NCBI RefSeq assembly: GCF_009866525.1
Contig: NZ_CM020866.1
Coordinates: 883,746-947,745, forward strand
Source: Spiroplasma poulsonii
GTDB lineage: Bacteria; Bacillota_I; Bacilli_A; Mycoplasmatales; Mycoplasmataceae
Length of the DNA: 64,000 nt
Reading direction: 5' to 3'
The notes beneath the pieces were generated by a model. It ran no database searches. It was not told where the DNA came from and was given only the letters and a program-made list of their open reading frames with translations. This document shows, in pieces, positions 22,228 to 31,940 of this stretch. A program made the translations under genes and the position numbers. Within the stretch, counting starts at the first letter, position 1. Each line of letters opens with the position of its first letter.

Positions 22228-23294
22228 AGACTTCTTGCGATACCCTTTTTTATTAAAATATTATTATAAAATATAATTTATGAGGACATAAAAATATGAA
22301 CAATAATAAATTTAATACTCTTAATGATAGAGAATGGTTAAGATTAACAGGAATAAAAAAATTCACTTTTAATAAAATGTTAGATATTTTAAAAGTTGCT
22401 GAAATAGAAAAATTTAAAAAAGGTGGTAAAACTAATAAATTATCATTAGAAAATAGATTATTGATGACTTTATTATATTGACGAGAATATCAGACTTATT
22501 TTCATCTTGGTAAAAGTTTTGATATTAGTGAGGCTAATTGTTATCGTAATATTAAGTGAATTGAAGATATTTTAATTAAAAACTCTGATTTTCAACAACT
22601 TGCTGGTAAAAAAGCACTAATAAATGATTATTTTAATGATAAAACTATTATTATTGATGCTACCGAAACTCCAATCCAACGCCCAAAAAAAGACAAAAAC
22701 AATCTTATTCTGGTAAAAAGAAAAAACACACGATCAAAACACAAGTAATTATCGAACAAGAAACCAAAAAAATTATTGCAACAAGTTTTTCGCTCGGAAA
22801 AAAACATGATTATGCTTTATTTAAAGAATCAAAAATCCCAATTTTAAAAAATACCAAATTAATAGTTGATAGTGGTTATCAAGGAATACAAAAAAATCAC
22901 AATAATGTTCTAATACCTACAAAGAAAACAAAGAAAAACCCTTTAAACAAAGAACAAAAGCAATATAATAGACTAGTTTCAAAAATGAGAATTATTATTG
23001 AAAATATTTTTGCTATTCTTAAAAAATTTAAAATTATTACAGAAAAATATCGTAATCGAAGAAAAAGATTTGGTTTAAGATTTAATTTAATTGCCTCAAT
23101 TTATAATTTACAATTATTATATTTAACATAAAATATTTATTTAAAATTAAATAATTTAAATAATAAATTAATTTTTCGTTGTGGAAAAATATTAAATTTT
23201 TAAATAAAAAACATAATTAATTAAAATTATATTTTTCTATTAGTATCTTTTTTACAAATATTTGCAATTTTTTAACAAGTAATGCAAGAAGTCT
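22228..23294 (+). mobile_element. IS5-like element, copy d (full)
   Basis: 1067 bp, placed head to tail on truncated copy c. The outer flanks of the c-d pair are AAT and AAT. The right flank enters a PTS gene in frame (NIKKMNLSTPGREDE), but the left flank is unrelated to a PTS gene, so a rearrangement followed insertion. Confidence 0.92.
22296..23131 (+). CDS. IS5-like transposase, copy d
   Basis: First frame from ATG 22296, -1 slip at the A7 run after CAACGCCC, second frame ends at TAA 23131. One residue differs in the first frame (KKFTFNK). Catalytic residues are intact. Confidence 0.85.
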
Positions 23295-23475
23295 AATATT
23301 AAAAAAATGAATTTATCTACACCTGGTCGTGAAGACGAAGCCGCTATGATTGCAAAATCATTAGGAAAAAGTGTTGAAAAACACGCGAAGAAAAAAGCAT
23401 TGCAAGAACAACAAACAGCAAACGGTACAGTTGCAACAACAAGTGGCAATGTTAATGTTCTTTTACAAACCAATG
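23295..23475 (+). pseudogene. PTS EIIC-EIIB linker fragment (glucose family), left part
   Basis: In-frame code NIKKMNLSTPGREDEAA is the conserved linker that joins EIIC to EIIB in glucose/N-acetylglucosamine-type PTS permeases; it continues through an Ala/Lys/Gln-rich stretch to VNVLLQTN. The frame is broken by the viral element at 23476 and continues perfectly at 28681 (VANKRIDIQKD). The whole EIIC membrane domain is missing to the left, replaced by the IS5 pair. The permease is therefore dead twice over. Confidence 0.8.
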
Positions 23476-23541
23476 GGGGAGTGTTGCAAATAAACGGGTA
23501 TTATTTAATTTATTTAAAAACAAGAAACTTTTTTCTTTTAT
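23476..23541 (+). repeat. Left terminal inverted repeat of viral element
   Basis: Starts GGGGAGTGTTGCAAA. It shares with the right end the order GGGAGTGTTGCAAA, ACGG, TTAAAAACAAGA and TTTTTTCTTTTATA, allowing gaps. Confidence 0.75.
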
Positions 23542-23640
23542 AAAAAAATAATAACACAAAAAAAATAAAAATACAAATAATAATTTCATATTTTTACACA
23601 CTAAAAAATATTTTAAAAACTAAGATTATATTATTTTAAA

Positions 23641-24732
23641 TTAACTAAAATTAAATTTCATAATTTTTAAATCTAAAATTTTTTTAAATGTTGAAAACGA
23701 AAATGTTTTATTCCCATATCCTAAACAAGATTTTACAACTCTTGAAACATCGCTTTCAGCAGATACGCCAATATTTCACTCTTTATTTTGATTTAAAATA
23801 CCATTTTTTAAATTAATAAAATACCTTAATTTAATTCTTTCATTCTGTAATGATTTTAAAAAAGTTATAAATTCGTCGTATTTTCCTTGTAAAAATAACT
23901 CTTTTGCGTGTAAATAATTTTTAAAGGATTCTTTACTACGATTACCACAATATATATTATTCTTTAATTCTCTTATTGCATGAAATCTATCAAATATAAA
24001 CATACCATCTAAAATTTTAGCAGTTTTTTTAATTCATTTAGCACTATCTCCACCAATAATTAATTTAATATTTTCATAATTTTTAAAAAATTTCTGAATT
24101 TGTTTTTTAATAAAGAACGCATTAAATTCTGCACCCCGAGTTTTCTTATTAAGAAAAAAATAACAATATTTTTTATTTAAAGATTTATTATTTTCTTTTA
24201 CAGTATTAAATGAAATTATTCTAACAGTTTGCAAATAAGATTTATTATTTTTATTTTTTAAAGTTACATATGCATCATCTAAATTAATATATAAATTTTT
24301 ACAATTTTTCAAATCTATTTTTTTATCTTTTCTTTTTATTAATGCTTTTCGTAAAATACGCGAAACAGACGAACAATGTAATTTGCAATTAAACATATCT
24401 AATATATCACTATATCTTTTATTTTTTACTATTTCAACAGTTATTTTTAGTTTTAAATTATTAATTATTCTTTGCCATTTTTTAACTCCAAATTGTTTAT
24501 CAACAAGAGGAACATATTTTCACTTACCCTTATAAAAATATTTGTAAATTCTTCGCTTATAAATCAATATTCCAAATTCTGTTTTAATTTTTCTAGTTTT
24601 TATTTCTTTTACAAAATATTTTGTTTTATCTCGTTTTTTAAAAATTATATTATCAATTCTTTCTATTTTTTCTATTAACTGATTTAAAGCATTTTCATAA
24701 ATATTTACGCTAAATTTATTAAAATTAAACAT
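23641..24732 (-). CDS. Divergent UPF0236 / ISLre2-type transposase in viral element
   Basis: The 363-aa frame starts at ATG 24732 (MFNFNKFSVNIYENA, AAAGGAAAT ribosome-binding site) and stops at 23641, crossing three UGA Trp codons. It shares the architecture of the protein at 8548-9891: a basic KTRKIKTEFGILIYKRR block, YINLDDAYVTLKN with the first Asp, KLIIGGDSAKWIKK with the second, and FIFDRFHAIRELK. The C-terminus is shorter. Being the gene nearest the left inverted repeat and reading outward, it is the natural candidate for mobilising the element; SpV1 viruses are known to carry transposase genes. Confidence 0.82.
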
Positions 24733-24858
24733 TTTATTATTTCCTTTCGTTGTTAAATTAAAATTATTAATTAATATATTTCATAAATTTACACCTACTT
24801 TAAAAAATGTATAGTATAATTAAAAAAATTATAGCATTTCACAGAAAGGAATAAAAAT

Positions 24859-25243
24859 ATGAAAAAATGACTAAGTATTTTAGGAACAATCGGATTAACT
24901 ACAGCAAGTACAACAACATTAATTAGTTGTGAAAAACCAAATAACAATGAAAACGGGGGGGGGTAATAAACCAGAACCTAATAAACCACAACAACCGCCA
25001 GTTGGAAGTAAATGAAAGTTTATTCCTAGCGGTACAGAAGTAGAAGAAGATAATAAAGAATATATAGTAATTTATGGAGATCAAGTACAAAAATGAAGAA
25101 TTATTAAAACAAATGCAAAAGACATTAATCATAGATGAATGTGAAGTACACATGCTAAAATTTATTGTTGAGATGGTTTAAATGAACTTGAAATACCAGA
25201 AATTAATAAAGATACAGGACTAATAATTGATTGAAAAGAATAA
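24859..25243 (+). pseudogene. Phage-borne lipoprotein, switched off at a G9 tract
   Basis: ATG 24859 with an AGAAAGGA site begins a lipoprotein leader (KKWLSILGTIGLTTAS, lipobox LISC). After NNNEN a run of nine Gs leads straight into TAA. With eight Gs the frame would be GNKPEPNKPQQPPVG and continue for about 93 residues to TAA 25241-25243 (GLIIDWKE). All UGA codons in that frame fit Trp. So the full gene is about 127 aa and one G away from expression. It resembles the lipoprotein at 1022-1539 in its Trp-rich body and C-terminus. It lies inside the viral element, convergent with the viral operon, as an accessory cargo gene would. I list it as a pseudogene because this allele is out of frame. 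Confidence 0.82.
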
Positions 25244-25266
25244 AAGGACCTATAAGTCCTTTTTTA
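25242..25266. terminator. Bidirectional hairpin, lipoprotein / viral ORF
   Basis: AAAAGGAC/GTCCTTTT stem with flanking A and T runs, shared by the plus lipoprotein gene and the minus viral operon. Confidence 0.8.
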
Positions 25267-26431
25267 AATTAATCGTACAAATTTCATAAATATAATTAAT
25301 AAGAATATATTTGTTATTGTGTTATATAATGCTGGACTAAATTTTCACACCTCGAATGTTTGATTAAAAAAACTATATATTGTTTGAAATATTTTACCAA
25401 CACCACTTGCTAATTCATTAACTTGTTTTACACCAGGGATATTATTAACAACTCAAATTGCAGAATTTCTGATATAACACGATAATTCATATCATTTACA
25501 ACTTTCAGGTTGTGCTTGTCATCATTGCCCATCAGGAAATAATCCATCTTTATTTATTTCTTGTCAGTTATAAATTCCAAAATTAAAATCATAATAACGG
25601 TACATATCATTTTCTTTTTGGGCTTGTAATTCAAAAACATTATAACCGATTTTTTGTTATTCAATTTTTTTATATTTTAAACCATATTTATCTTTTAAAG
25701 TCCCTTCAAAAATATAACCCTCATTTTGATTAATATTATAATCATTTGCAACTGAAAAATCGTAATTAAATACATTACCATAGTTTGTATTATAAAACCG
25801 ATTTTTAAATGCTGAATACAATTTAATATCCAACTGATTATATTTATCTGAAAAATAAAAATATCGTGGGTAAATTTTAAAACCATTATTTGCTAATAAA
25901 CCATATTTTTTATTATAACCTTGCACATAAGTATTATTTTCTAAATCAAAAATGGTACGTAAATAATCTTTATAAAAGTTTTGCGAAATCGTGAACATAC
26001 TATTTAATAACTTTTCAAATTGACTTTTATTAGTATTATTTTCTTCAATTAATACATCTCTAAAATTAACTAATTTTAAGCCAAAAAAATTAATTAAAAC
26101 AGTATCATATTGTAAATTATCAATATAACCACTTTCAATAAAATTACTACGATTTTGAAAAACAGGTACCAAAGCATAGGCAAAAAAGGCTTTTAAAAAT
26201 TTATTAATATCAATTTGACCTTTCATCTGTTCAAAAACATTTTTACCAGTATTGGGAGAATTACCTTGATTATAATTATATGTTTCAGCACTAAAATTAA
26301 AAATATTATCTTTATCTTTCATAAAAGTAAACAAAAAACCTAAATCATCAGTATACCGATAACTATTTGCATTATTACCATCCCAATATTGTTTAAAATG
26401 TGTTAATTCTAAACTACCTGCAACAATATTT
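25264..26431 (-). pseudogene. Plectrovirus ORF1-like (adsorption-type) protein, C-terminal part
   Basis: From the IS3 junction at 26431 the frame runs leftward (NIVAGSLELTHFKQYW..., RYYDFNFGIYNW) to TAA 25264, except for one nonsense TAA at 25657-25659. The about 388 residues visible are Asn/Tyr/Phe-rich and end in a hydrophobic segment plus basic tail (FLLIIFMKFVRLI), a C-terminal anchor like that of filamentous phage adsorption proteins. The N-terminus is lost to IS3 copy 3. It lies downstream of the coat gene on the same strand. ORF1 identity is from position and build, not a recognised motif. Confidence 0.55.
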
Positions 26432-27664
26432 TGGATGGGTTAAGATAAATTGGACAACAATAATGTGGAGTAAGGATTATAATTAAATTAATAAATGGAG
26501 GTGTAATTATGGCAAAGAATCATTATACCGATGAATTTAAACAACAAATTGTTAGTCTTTATAAAACAGGTAAAACAGGTAAAACAGGTAAAACAGCAAA
26601 ACAATTGTCCAGTGACTATCAGGTCGGTAAATCAACAGTTTGAAAATGAATTCATGAATTCAATAATTCTGGTTCATTTAAAGCAAAAGATAATCGAAGC
26701 CCAGAAGAAAATGAACTAATTCATCTAAGAAAAGAAATTAAACAATTACGAATGGAAAATGATATTTTAAAGCAAGCCACACTGATAATACGCAAAAAAT
26801 AGTAATTATTAAAAACAACAAAGAAAAATATGCAATTACTAATTTATGCAAAACACTAAAAGTTCCTAGATCAACGTTTTATTATCAATTGAAATCAAAT
26901 AATCCTAAATCAAACCATACTATTGATAATGCTGTTATCAGTATTTTCTTAAAAAGTCGTAAAAATTATGGCACAAGAAAAATTAAAGTTATGTTAGCAC
27001 AACAAAATATTTTATTATCACGAATAAAAATTAGTAAAATAATGCAAAGATATAACTTAATTTCCAATTATACAAAACTTAAATATAAACATCAAAGTAA
27101 CAAAAACGCTATATACAAATATCATAATTTGTTAAATCAAGAATTTAATAATTATAAACTACATGAAGTTGTTGTCAGTGATTTAACACAAGTTGCTATC
27201 AATAGCAAATGATATTATGTGTGCTTTCTAATTGATTTATTTAATCGTGAAGTTATTGGTTATGATGTTAGTTCTCATAAAGATGCCAAATTAGTTGAAA
27301 ATACTTTTAAAAAGCTTAGTTTTTCTTTAGATAATATTAAAATATTTCATACTGATCAAGGCAGCGAATTTAATAACAATATCATTTACAATCTTTTAGC
27401 TAAAAACAATGTTGCAAAATCTTATAGTAAACCAGGCTGTCCTTATGATAATGCTGTTTCTGAATCAACCTATAAAATTTTAAAAACAGAATTAATTAAA
27501 AACAGAAAATTTAAAAATATTGAACAATTTAAATTAGAATTATTTGACTATGTTAATTGATACAATAATGTACGAATTCACAGCAAATTAAATTATTTAA
27601 CACCAATTGAATATAAAAATCTTTACTCTACATAAAATTTGTCCAAAAAACCCTTGCCATTCCA
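26432..27664 (+). mobile_element. IS3-family element, copy 3 (with 18-bp expansion)
   Basis: 1233 bp; longer than the other copies because a 9-bp unit (GGTAAAACA) is repeated two extra times within OrfA. Flanks (TTT and CTA) do not match, so one side has been deleted. Confidence 0.94.
26509..27635 (+). CDS. IS3-family transposase OrfA-OrfB, copy 3
   Basis: OrfA 26509-26802 is 97 aa because of the in-frame triplet repeat ([14 protein letters not shown]). OrfB runs from 26799 to TAA 27635. The slip site is CGCAAAAAATAG. The insertion lies in the turn before the helix-turn-helix and may or may not affect activity. Confidence 0.88.
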
Positions 27665-27826
27665 CTAAAAAAATATTTTTCATAATAGACTCAATATTAT
27701 GAATAATAAACAATATAAATTTATCCACCATAGAAAATATAGTTAAAATTATATGTATAATAGAAATTTTTATAATTCCAACATTAACAATAATAATAAA
27801 CTTTATTAAAAAATAAATTTGTAAAC

Positions 27827-27908
27827 AGTGTATAGTGTAAAAATAAACAATAAAATTATTTAATAAAATCACATATAAAAACTAGTGTGCCACAGCTAAG
27901 ATATATGA
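27827..27908 (+). repeat. 82-bp viral repeat, copy 1
   Basis: Identical over 82 bases to 59981-60062. Both copies lie just beyond the 3' end of a viral coat gene. Contains a CACATATAAAAACTAGTGTG imperfect palindrome. The 160 bases between this and the IS3 end hold an AT-rich hydrophobic open frame that I do not call. Confidence 0.9.
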
Positions 27909-27909
27909 A

Positions 27910-28161
27910 TTAAAATCCTTTAACCATAACACGGAAAAAGTTTAAAATCTTAATGATAACAAAAATACCAAATGGAATTAAAATAATTCACGCATCACCT
28001 AAAAAGGTCATTAATTGTGGTAATACAGCATAAATTGCTTCTTTAACTTTCATCATTGCTTGTCCTAATCCACTTCAAATAGAACCCATTCCATCTGAAA
28101 TAGTAGGTTTATCACCAACTGCTAAAAAATTAATTACTGTTGTTAAATACATACCTAACAT
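27910..28161 (-). CDS. SpV1-type plectrovirus major coat protein
   Basis: The 83-aa product (MLGMYLTTVINFLAVGDK...) has an amphipathic segment (SDGMGSIWSGLGQAMMKVKE), a long hydrophobic helix (AWIILIPFGIFVIIKILNF) and a basic end (FFRVMVKGF). This is the build of the SpV1 coat protein, which I recognise in outline. Inovirus-type coat proteins sit in the cell membrane before assembly. The start ATG shares one base with the stop of the preceding 49-aa gene. A truncated, fused second copy is at 60079-60303. Confidence 0.85.
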
Positions 28162-28310
28162 TATTTCTTATCCTCCTTATTTTCAATTTCTTTTTTATAT
28201 TTTTTCTTTCCTCGAATTTGGCGAATTTTTTGATAAATTGATAAACCAATTCACGCAAAAATACCTAATATAATAACAACACTAAAAATTGTCGTTAATC
28301 AAACTGGCAT
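28161..28310 (-). CDS. Small plectrovirus membrane protein (49 aa)
   Basis: MPVWLTTIFSVVIILGIFAW forms one transmembrane segment, followed by a strongly basic tail (KIRQIRGKKKYKKEIENK). Preceded by an AAAGGAGA ribosome-binding site and overlapping the coat gene start by one base. Size, topology and position suit a minor virion or assembly protein of a filamentous phage. Confidence 0.75.
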
Positions 28311-28330
28311 AATATATCTCCTTTCAATAA

Positions 28331-28440
28331 ATTAAAAAATTGAAATTTGCAAACTCGCTCCGCTCGTTGTCGCTTTGCTCCATTAAAAAACATTATTGAA
28401 TAAATTATCCGCTAATAAATTACGCGGAATAATTTATTCT
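28331..28440. other. Structured GC-rich patch in viral element (possible origin/hairpin)
   Basis: 28349-28381 is a rare GC-rich island (ACTCGCTCCGCTCGTTGTCG). It is followed by a strong hairpin GAATAAATTATCCGC (28398-28412) / GCGGAATAATTTATTC (28424-28439). Lies between small viral genes. Filamentous phages keep replication and packaging hairpins in such intergenic sites; function here is inference. Confidence 0.5.
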
Positions 28441-28551
28441 TTACTTTTTAATTTCAATATCATTTGCAATCTTATTGACAGTATTAATAACATTATCTTT
28501 ACCATATTTTTTCACTAACGACCGCAAAATAAAATATTGCTTTGTTTGAAT
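28441..28551 (-). CDS. Small plectrovirus protein (36 aa), ATT start
   Basis: Reads QTKQYFILRSLVKKYGKDN to TAA 28441. A GGAGTTGGAATT site precedes it, but the start codon is ATT where the related copy at 60303 has ATG, so it may be silent. A homologue fragment is at 37668-37751 (MERKYYFILRSLVTKYGKDN). Function unknown. Confidence 0.6.
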   Translation of the reverse strand: MQTKQYFILRSLVKKYGKDNVINTVNKIANDIEIKK

Positions 28552-28607
28552 AATTCCAACTCCTTAAAATTTTTAAAAAATAATAACTTTAATATTAATA
28601 ATTTCTA

Positions 28608-28673
28608 TATATAAAAGAAAAAACAAGATTATATCTTGTTTTTAACTAAAATCCGTATCTTTGCAACACTCCC
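28608..28673 (-). repeat. Right terminal inverted repeat of viral element
   Basis: Reverse complement begins GGGAGTGTTGCAAA. It includes an AAAACAAGAT/ATCTTGTTTT hairpin with T run (28619-28642), which can also act as a terminator. Confidence 0.75.
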
Positions 28674-28680
28674 ACCAATG

Positions 28681-28964
28681 TTGCTAATAAACGAATTGAC
28701 ATTCAAAAAGATCCAGACGGACCATTAAAATTAGCACAAGTTATTTATGATGCAATTGGCCATGACAATTTAGTTAAAGTTGACAACTGTATGACCAGAT
28801 TACGATTAACCGTTGAAGACAACACTAAAATTAATCAACAACCAATTAAAGAGGCTGGGGTCGCCGGAATGGTTTTAGTTTCAAAAACAAAAGGAATTCA
28901 AATCATTATTGGCTTAAATGTTGAAGCGGTTGCAACAAAACTATCAGAAATTTCTGGTAAATAA
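28681..28964 (+). pseudogene. PTS EIIB domain (glucose family), right part
   Basis: The frame VANKRIDIQKDPDGPLK then IYDAIGHDNLVKVDNCMTRL holds the phosphorylated Cys of EIIB in the NCMTRLRLTV motif, and it ends GLNVEAVATKLSEISGK at TAA 28962. EIIB passes phosphate from EIIA to the sugar. This is the C-terminal end of the permease whose linker is at 23295-23475. It has no start of its own, so it is not expected to be made. Confidence 0.85.
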
Positions 28965-28986
28965 CTTTAATTTAATATTTCTTAAG

Positions 28987-29016
28987 AAAAATGTTTATCT
29001 TTGATAAACATTTTTT
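28987..29016 (+). terminator. Terminator of the PTS gene
   Basis: AAAAATGTTTATC/GATAAACATTTTTT hairpin. The 250 bases to the next gene hold a TATAAT-like box near 29073 and a GGTAGGG direct repeat at 29226-29240, nothing else. Confidence 0.8.
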
Positions 29017-29264
29017 AGTTCCAAGCAAAAAAACAAAGGATTATCATCCCTTAATTTTAGTTTTTTAAGATATAATAAACTTATCTTTATAACAAAATGT
29101 TTTAAATTAGTTCTAACCGTTAACCGCGGAATCATAATATCAACTTAACAATCATCACTAAAATAAAATGTAATAATATTTTAATTATAATTCCGTTTTT
29201 TATTTATCAAAAATTATTAATTTTGGTAGGGTGGTAGGGTTGTTAAGAAGAGAGGCCTTAGGTT

Positions 29265-30371
29265 ATGAAAAAACTATTAAGTGCTTTAGGCGTAATAACA
29301 ATCTTGGGTAGTAGTATTCCAAATGTTATTGCTAATGATTGCTACCATAAAACAGTAGCACAAAATAAAAGAAGTATTAAATTATGAATTATTCGTAGAA
29401 TTCAAGAAACCAATTGGTTTTGTGTTTCAACTAGTATGCAAATGATTTTTGGATATTTTAATATTACCCGAAGGCAAACAGTAATTTATAATGATTTAAA
29501 TAGTGTTGGTGAAAACGGATTAGTTATTAACCAAAATTTAGTTAACTATTTAAATAAGAATATTCGACCCGTAAATCAAACCATCAATTATGGTCTTGTG
29601 CAAATGCCTGCTAATTTTGGACATACTAGCGCTGAACAATTGTTATTTGAAAATTATGTATATCAATCATTATTTAACAATTACCTCGTTCTCTTTGGTT
29701 ATACTGATCAGAACGATGGCCATGCCATTCTGATTACAGGAATTAATATTAACGAAAATAACCCTGGCGAAACACAATATACTTATCTTGATCCAACAGA
29801 TGGGGCCCAAATGACATTTTTAGGTCGTGAAATTAGTAATTATATTCATATTGATGGCGAACTAGTTGGTTTTGGTGCAGAACCTGACTTTCAGAAAGAT
29901 GTGTTAAAAGTTGTTGTTGAAAATGAAGAAATTGATAAAAATGACATTAATGATAATGAAAATCATGAAGTAATACGAATGCAATTAGATTTAACCGCAA
30001 CAACCGGGGCAACAAAAACTGGCCAAATCCATGATACATATCAAAAACTAACATTAAATGAATTTAATGGCGAGATATATTTATTTACTCGAAAAAAATC
30101 TGTTACTGATTTTTCGGTTAATTTTAACCACCTCCCTAATAATGCTGACAAATGAGTTAGTCCAATTATTGAAATTGAAAGAGCAATTGAGGAAATTGGT
30201 GGTGCTCATATTGATGGTCACATTTCAGTGCAAGTAATATTTTCGCATTCTAGGATAAATCATTTAATTTTAACTTTAATAATTTATGTTGGTGGGCAAA
30301 GTTGATCAACAAGGAATTGACCACACATTTGATTTATGACTGGCCAAATTTTAAGTTTTTATAAAAAATAA
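29265..30371 (+). CDS. Secreted papain-like cysteine protease
   Basis: The 368-aa product has a signal peptide (MKKLLSALGVITILGSSIPNVIA), a Cys block (QETNWFCVSTSMQMIFGYF, catalytic Cys about residue 51 with preceding Gln), a His block (DGHAILITGI, about residue 157) and an Asn/Asp block (YLDPTDGA). This order and spacing match secreted papain-like (C39/C70-like) peptidases. The C-terminal 130 residues are acidic, then basic, with no known domain. UGA Trp codons occur in the first exon-like stretch and throughout the C-terminus. An exported protease in a plant- and insect-dwelling cell may act on host proteins; that is inference. Confidence 0.75.
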
Positions 30372-30670
30372 GAAAAAGGCAAGGAGAAAACAGAATGAAA
30401 CTACCAGTTGTTTTATCAAAGAAAATCTTGTTACAAAACAAAATAAGATTGCAATTAACATCCAACCAATTGAAAAATACAATAAAAATTTAGCAAGTGA
30501 AGGTGAGGAAATTAAATGATTAATTTCAACAAAATGAATGGATTTAACTGCTTATACTGGCATAAAATCATTAGCTGTCTTTAAATATCTTTACAAAGCT
30601 GTTGAATTACCTAATTTATCTGCCGGAATTGGAATGTTTACGCATGCAAAAGGTAAACATAGTTTACAAT

Positions 30671-31737
30671 AGACTTCTTGCGATACCCTTTTTTATTAAA
30701 ATATTATTATAAAATATAATTTATGAGGACATAAAAATATGAACAATAATAAATTTAATACTCTTAATGATAGAGAATGGTTAAGATTAACAGGAATAAA
30801 AAAATCCACTTTTAATAAAATGTTAGATATTTTAAAAGTTGCTGAAATAGAAAAATTTAAAAAAGGTGGTAAAACTAATAAATTATCATTAGAAAATAGA
30901 TTATTGATGACTTTATTATATTGACGAGAATATCAGACTTATTTTCATCTTGGTAAAAGTTTTGATATTAGTGAGGCTAATTGTTATCGTAATATTAAGT
31001 GAATTGAAGATATTTTAATTAAAAACTCTGATTTTCAACAACTTGCTGGTAAAAAAGCACTAATAAATGATTATTTTAATGATAAAACCATTATTATTGA
31101 TGCTACCGAAACTCCAATCCAACGCCCAAAAAAAGACAAAAACAATCTTATTCTGGTAAAAAGAAAAAACACACGATCAAAACACAAGTAATTATCGAAC
31201 AAGAAACCAAAAAAATTATTGCAACAAGTTTTTCGCTCGGAAAAAAACATGATTATGCTTTATTTAAAGAATCAAAAATCCCAATTTTAAAAAATACCAA
31301 ATTAATAGTTGATAGTGGTTATCAAGGAATACAAAAAAATCACAATAATGTTCTAATACCTACAAAGAAAACAAAGAAAAACCCTTTAAACAAAGAACAA
31401 AAGCAATATAATAGACTAGTTTCAAAAATGAGAATTATTATTGAAAATATTTTTGCTATTCTTAAAAAATTTAAAATTATTACAGAAAAATATCGTAATC
31501 GAAGAAAAAGATTTGGTTTAAGATTTAATTTAATTGCCTCAATTTATAATTTACAATTATTATATTTAACATAAAATATTTATTTAAAATTAAATAATTT
31601 AAATAATAAATTAATTTTTCGTTGTGGAAAAATATTAAATTTTTAAATAAAAAACATAATTAATTAAAATTATATTTTTCTATTAGTATCTTTTTTACAA
31701 ATATTTGCAATTTTTTAACAAGTAATGCAAGAAGTCT
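30671..31737 (+). mobile_element. IS5-like element, copy e (full)
   Basis: 1067 bp, intact ends. Flanks are AAT (left) and ATT (right), unlike the matching flanks of copies b, f and g. Confidence 0.93.
30739..31574 (+). CDS. IS5-like transposase, copy e
   Basis: Same two-frame layout joined at the A7 run. One silent change (ACC) in the first Asp motif. All catalytic residues present. Confidence 0.87.
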
Positions 31738-31904
31738 ATTATATGCTTGAATTGGGGGAAAAGTTGAAACAATGACAAACAAAAAATTAAAACATTTAAT
31801 GATGCGAATTCATTTTTATGGTTCTGGAAATTATGCTGCCACTGGTAGTAGACCATGAGGGAGAATAGTTTCTGGTGATATCTTAAACATTATATGATGA
31901 TAAA

Positions 31905-31940
31905 AAAATAAAAGTTGAAGTTAACTTCAACTTTTATTTT
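31905..31940. terminator. 36-base perfect palindrome, bidirectional
   Basis: Eighteen-base arms (AAAATAAAAGTTGAAGTT) without loop, followed by T runs on both sides. It ends the plus gene at 31903 and overlaps the stop of the minus SDR gene. Confidence 0.88.

Larger units (their letters stand above)
23476..28673. mobile_element. Integrated plectrovirus-like element with inverted ends
   Basis: 5198 bp bounded by GGGAGTGTTGCAAA at the left and its reverse complement at the right, and flanked on both sides by ACCAATG (23469-23475 and 28674-28680). Removing it with one ACCAATG restores an open PTS frame (LLQTNVANKRID). Inside are, from the left: a UPF0236/ISLre2 transposase (minus), a G9-tract lipoprotein (plus), an adsorption-type ORF (minus, broken), IS3 copy 3, then the SpV1-type coat gene and two small genes (all minus). 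Without the IS it is about 4 kb, roughly half a plectrovirus genome, so it is defective. Assignment to the SpV1 group rests on the coat protein. Confidence 0.8.
30395..31903 (+). pseudogene. Unknown gene after the protease, frameshifted and IS5-split
   Basis: AAGGAG and ATG 30395 start MKLPVVLS, but the frame is lost within about 10 codons. The coding frame, shifted by one, is KQNKIAINIQPIEKYNKN and onward to KGKHSLQ at the IS5 insertion. After the element it continues YAWIGGKVETMTNKK to TAA 31901 (GDILNIIWW). The product would be about 150 residues. It is 23 bases behind the protease gene and probably shared its mRNA. I do not recognise the family. Confidence 0.65.

Noticed and set aside
23252-23473. 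Minus-strand frame antisense to the PTS linker
   Set aside because: It overlaps the recognisable PTS linker frame and the IS5 end, and shows no coding features.
26559-26600. Tandem 9-bp repeats considered as CRISPR or regulatory repeats
   Set aside because: They are in-frame codon repeats within OrfA with no spacers.
27597-27872. Hydrophobic 91-aa minus-strand frame downstream of the coat gene
   Set aside because: It starts with GTG, runs into the IS3 end and has no ribosome-binding site. It might be the start of the viral ORF lost to IS3, but I cannot support it.
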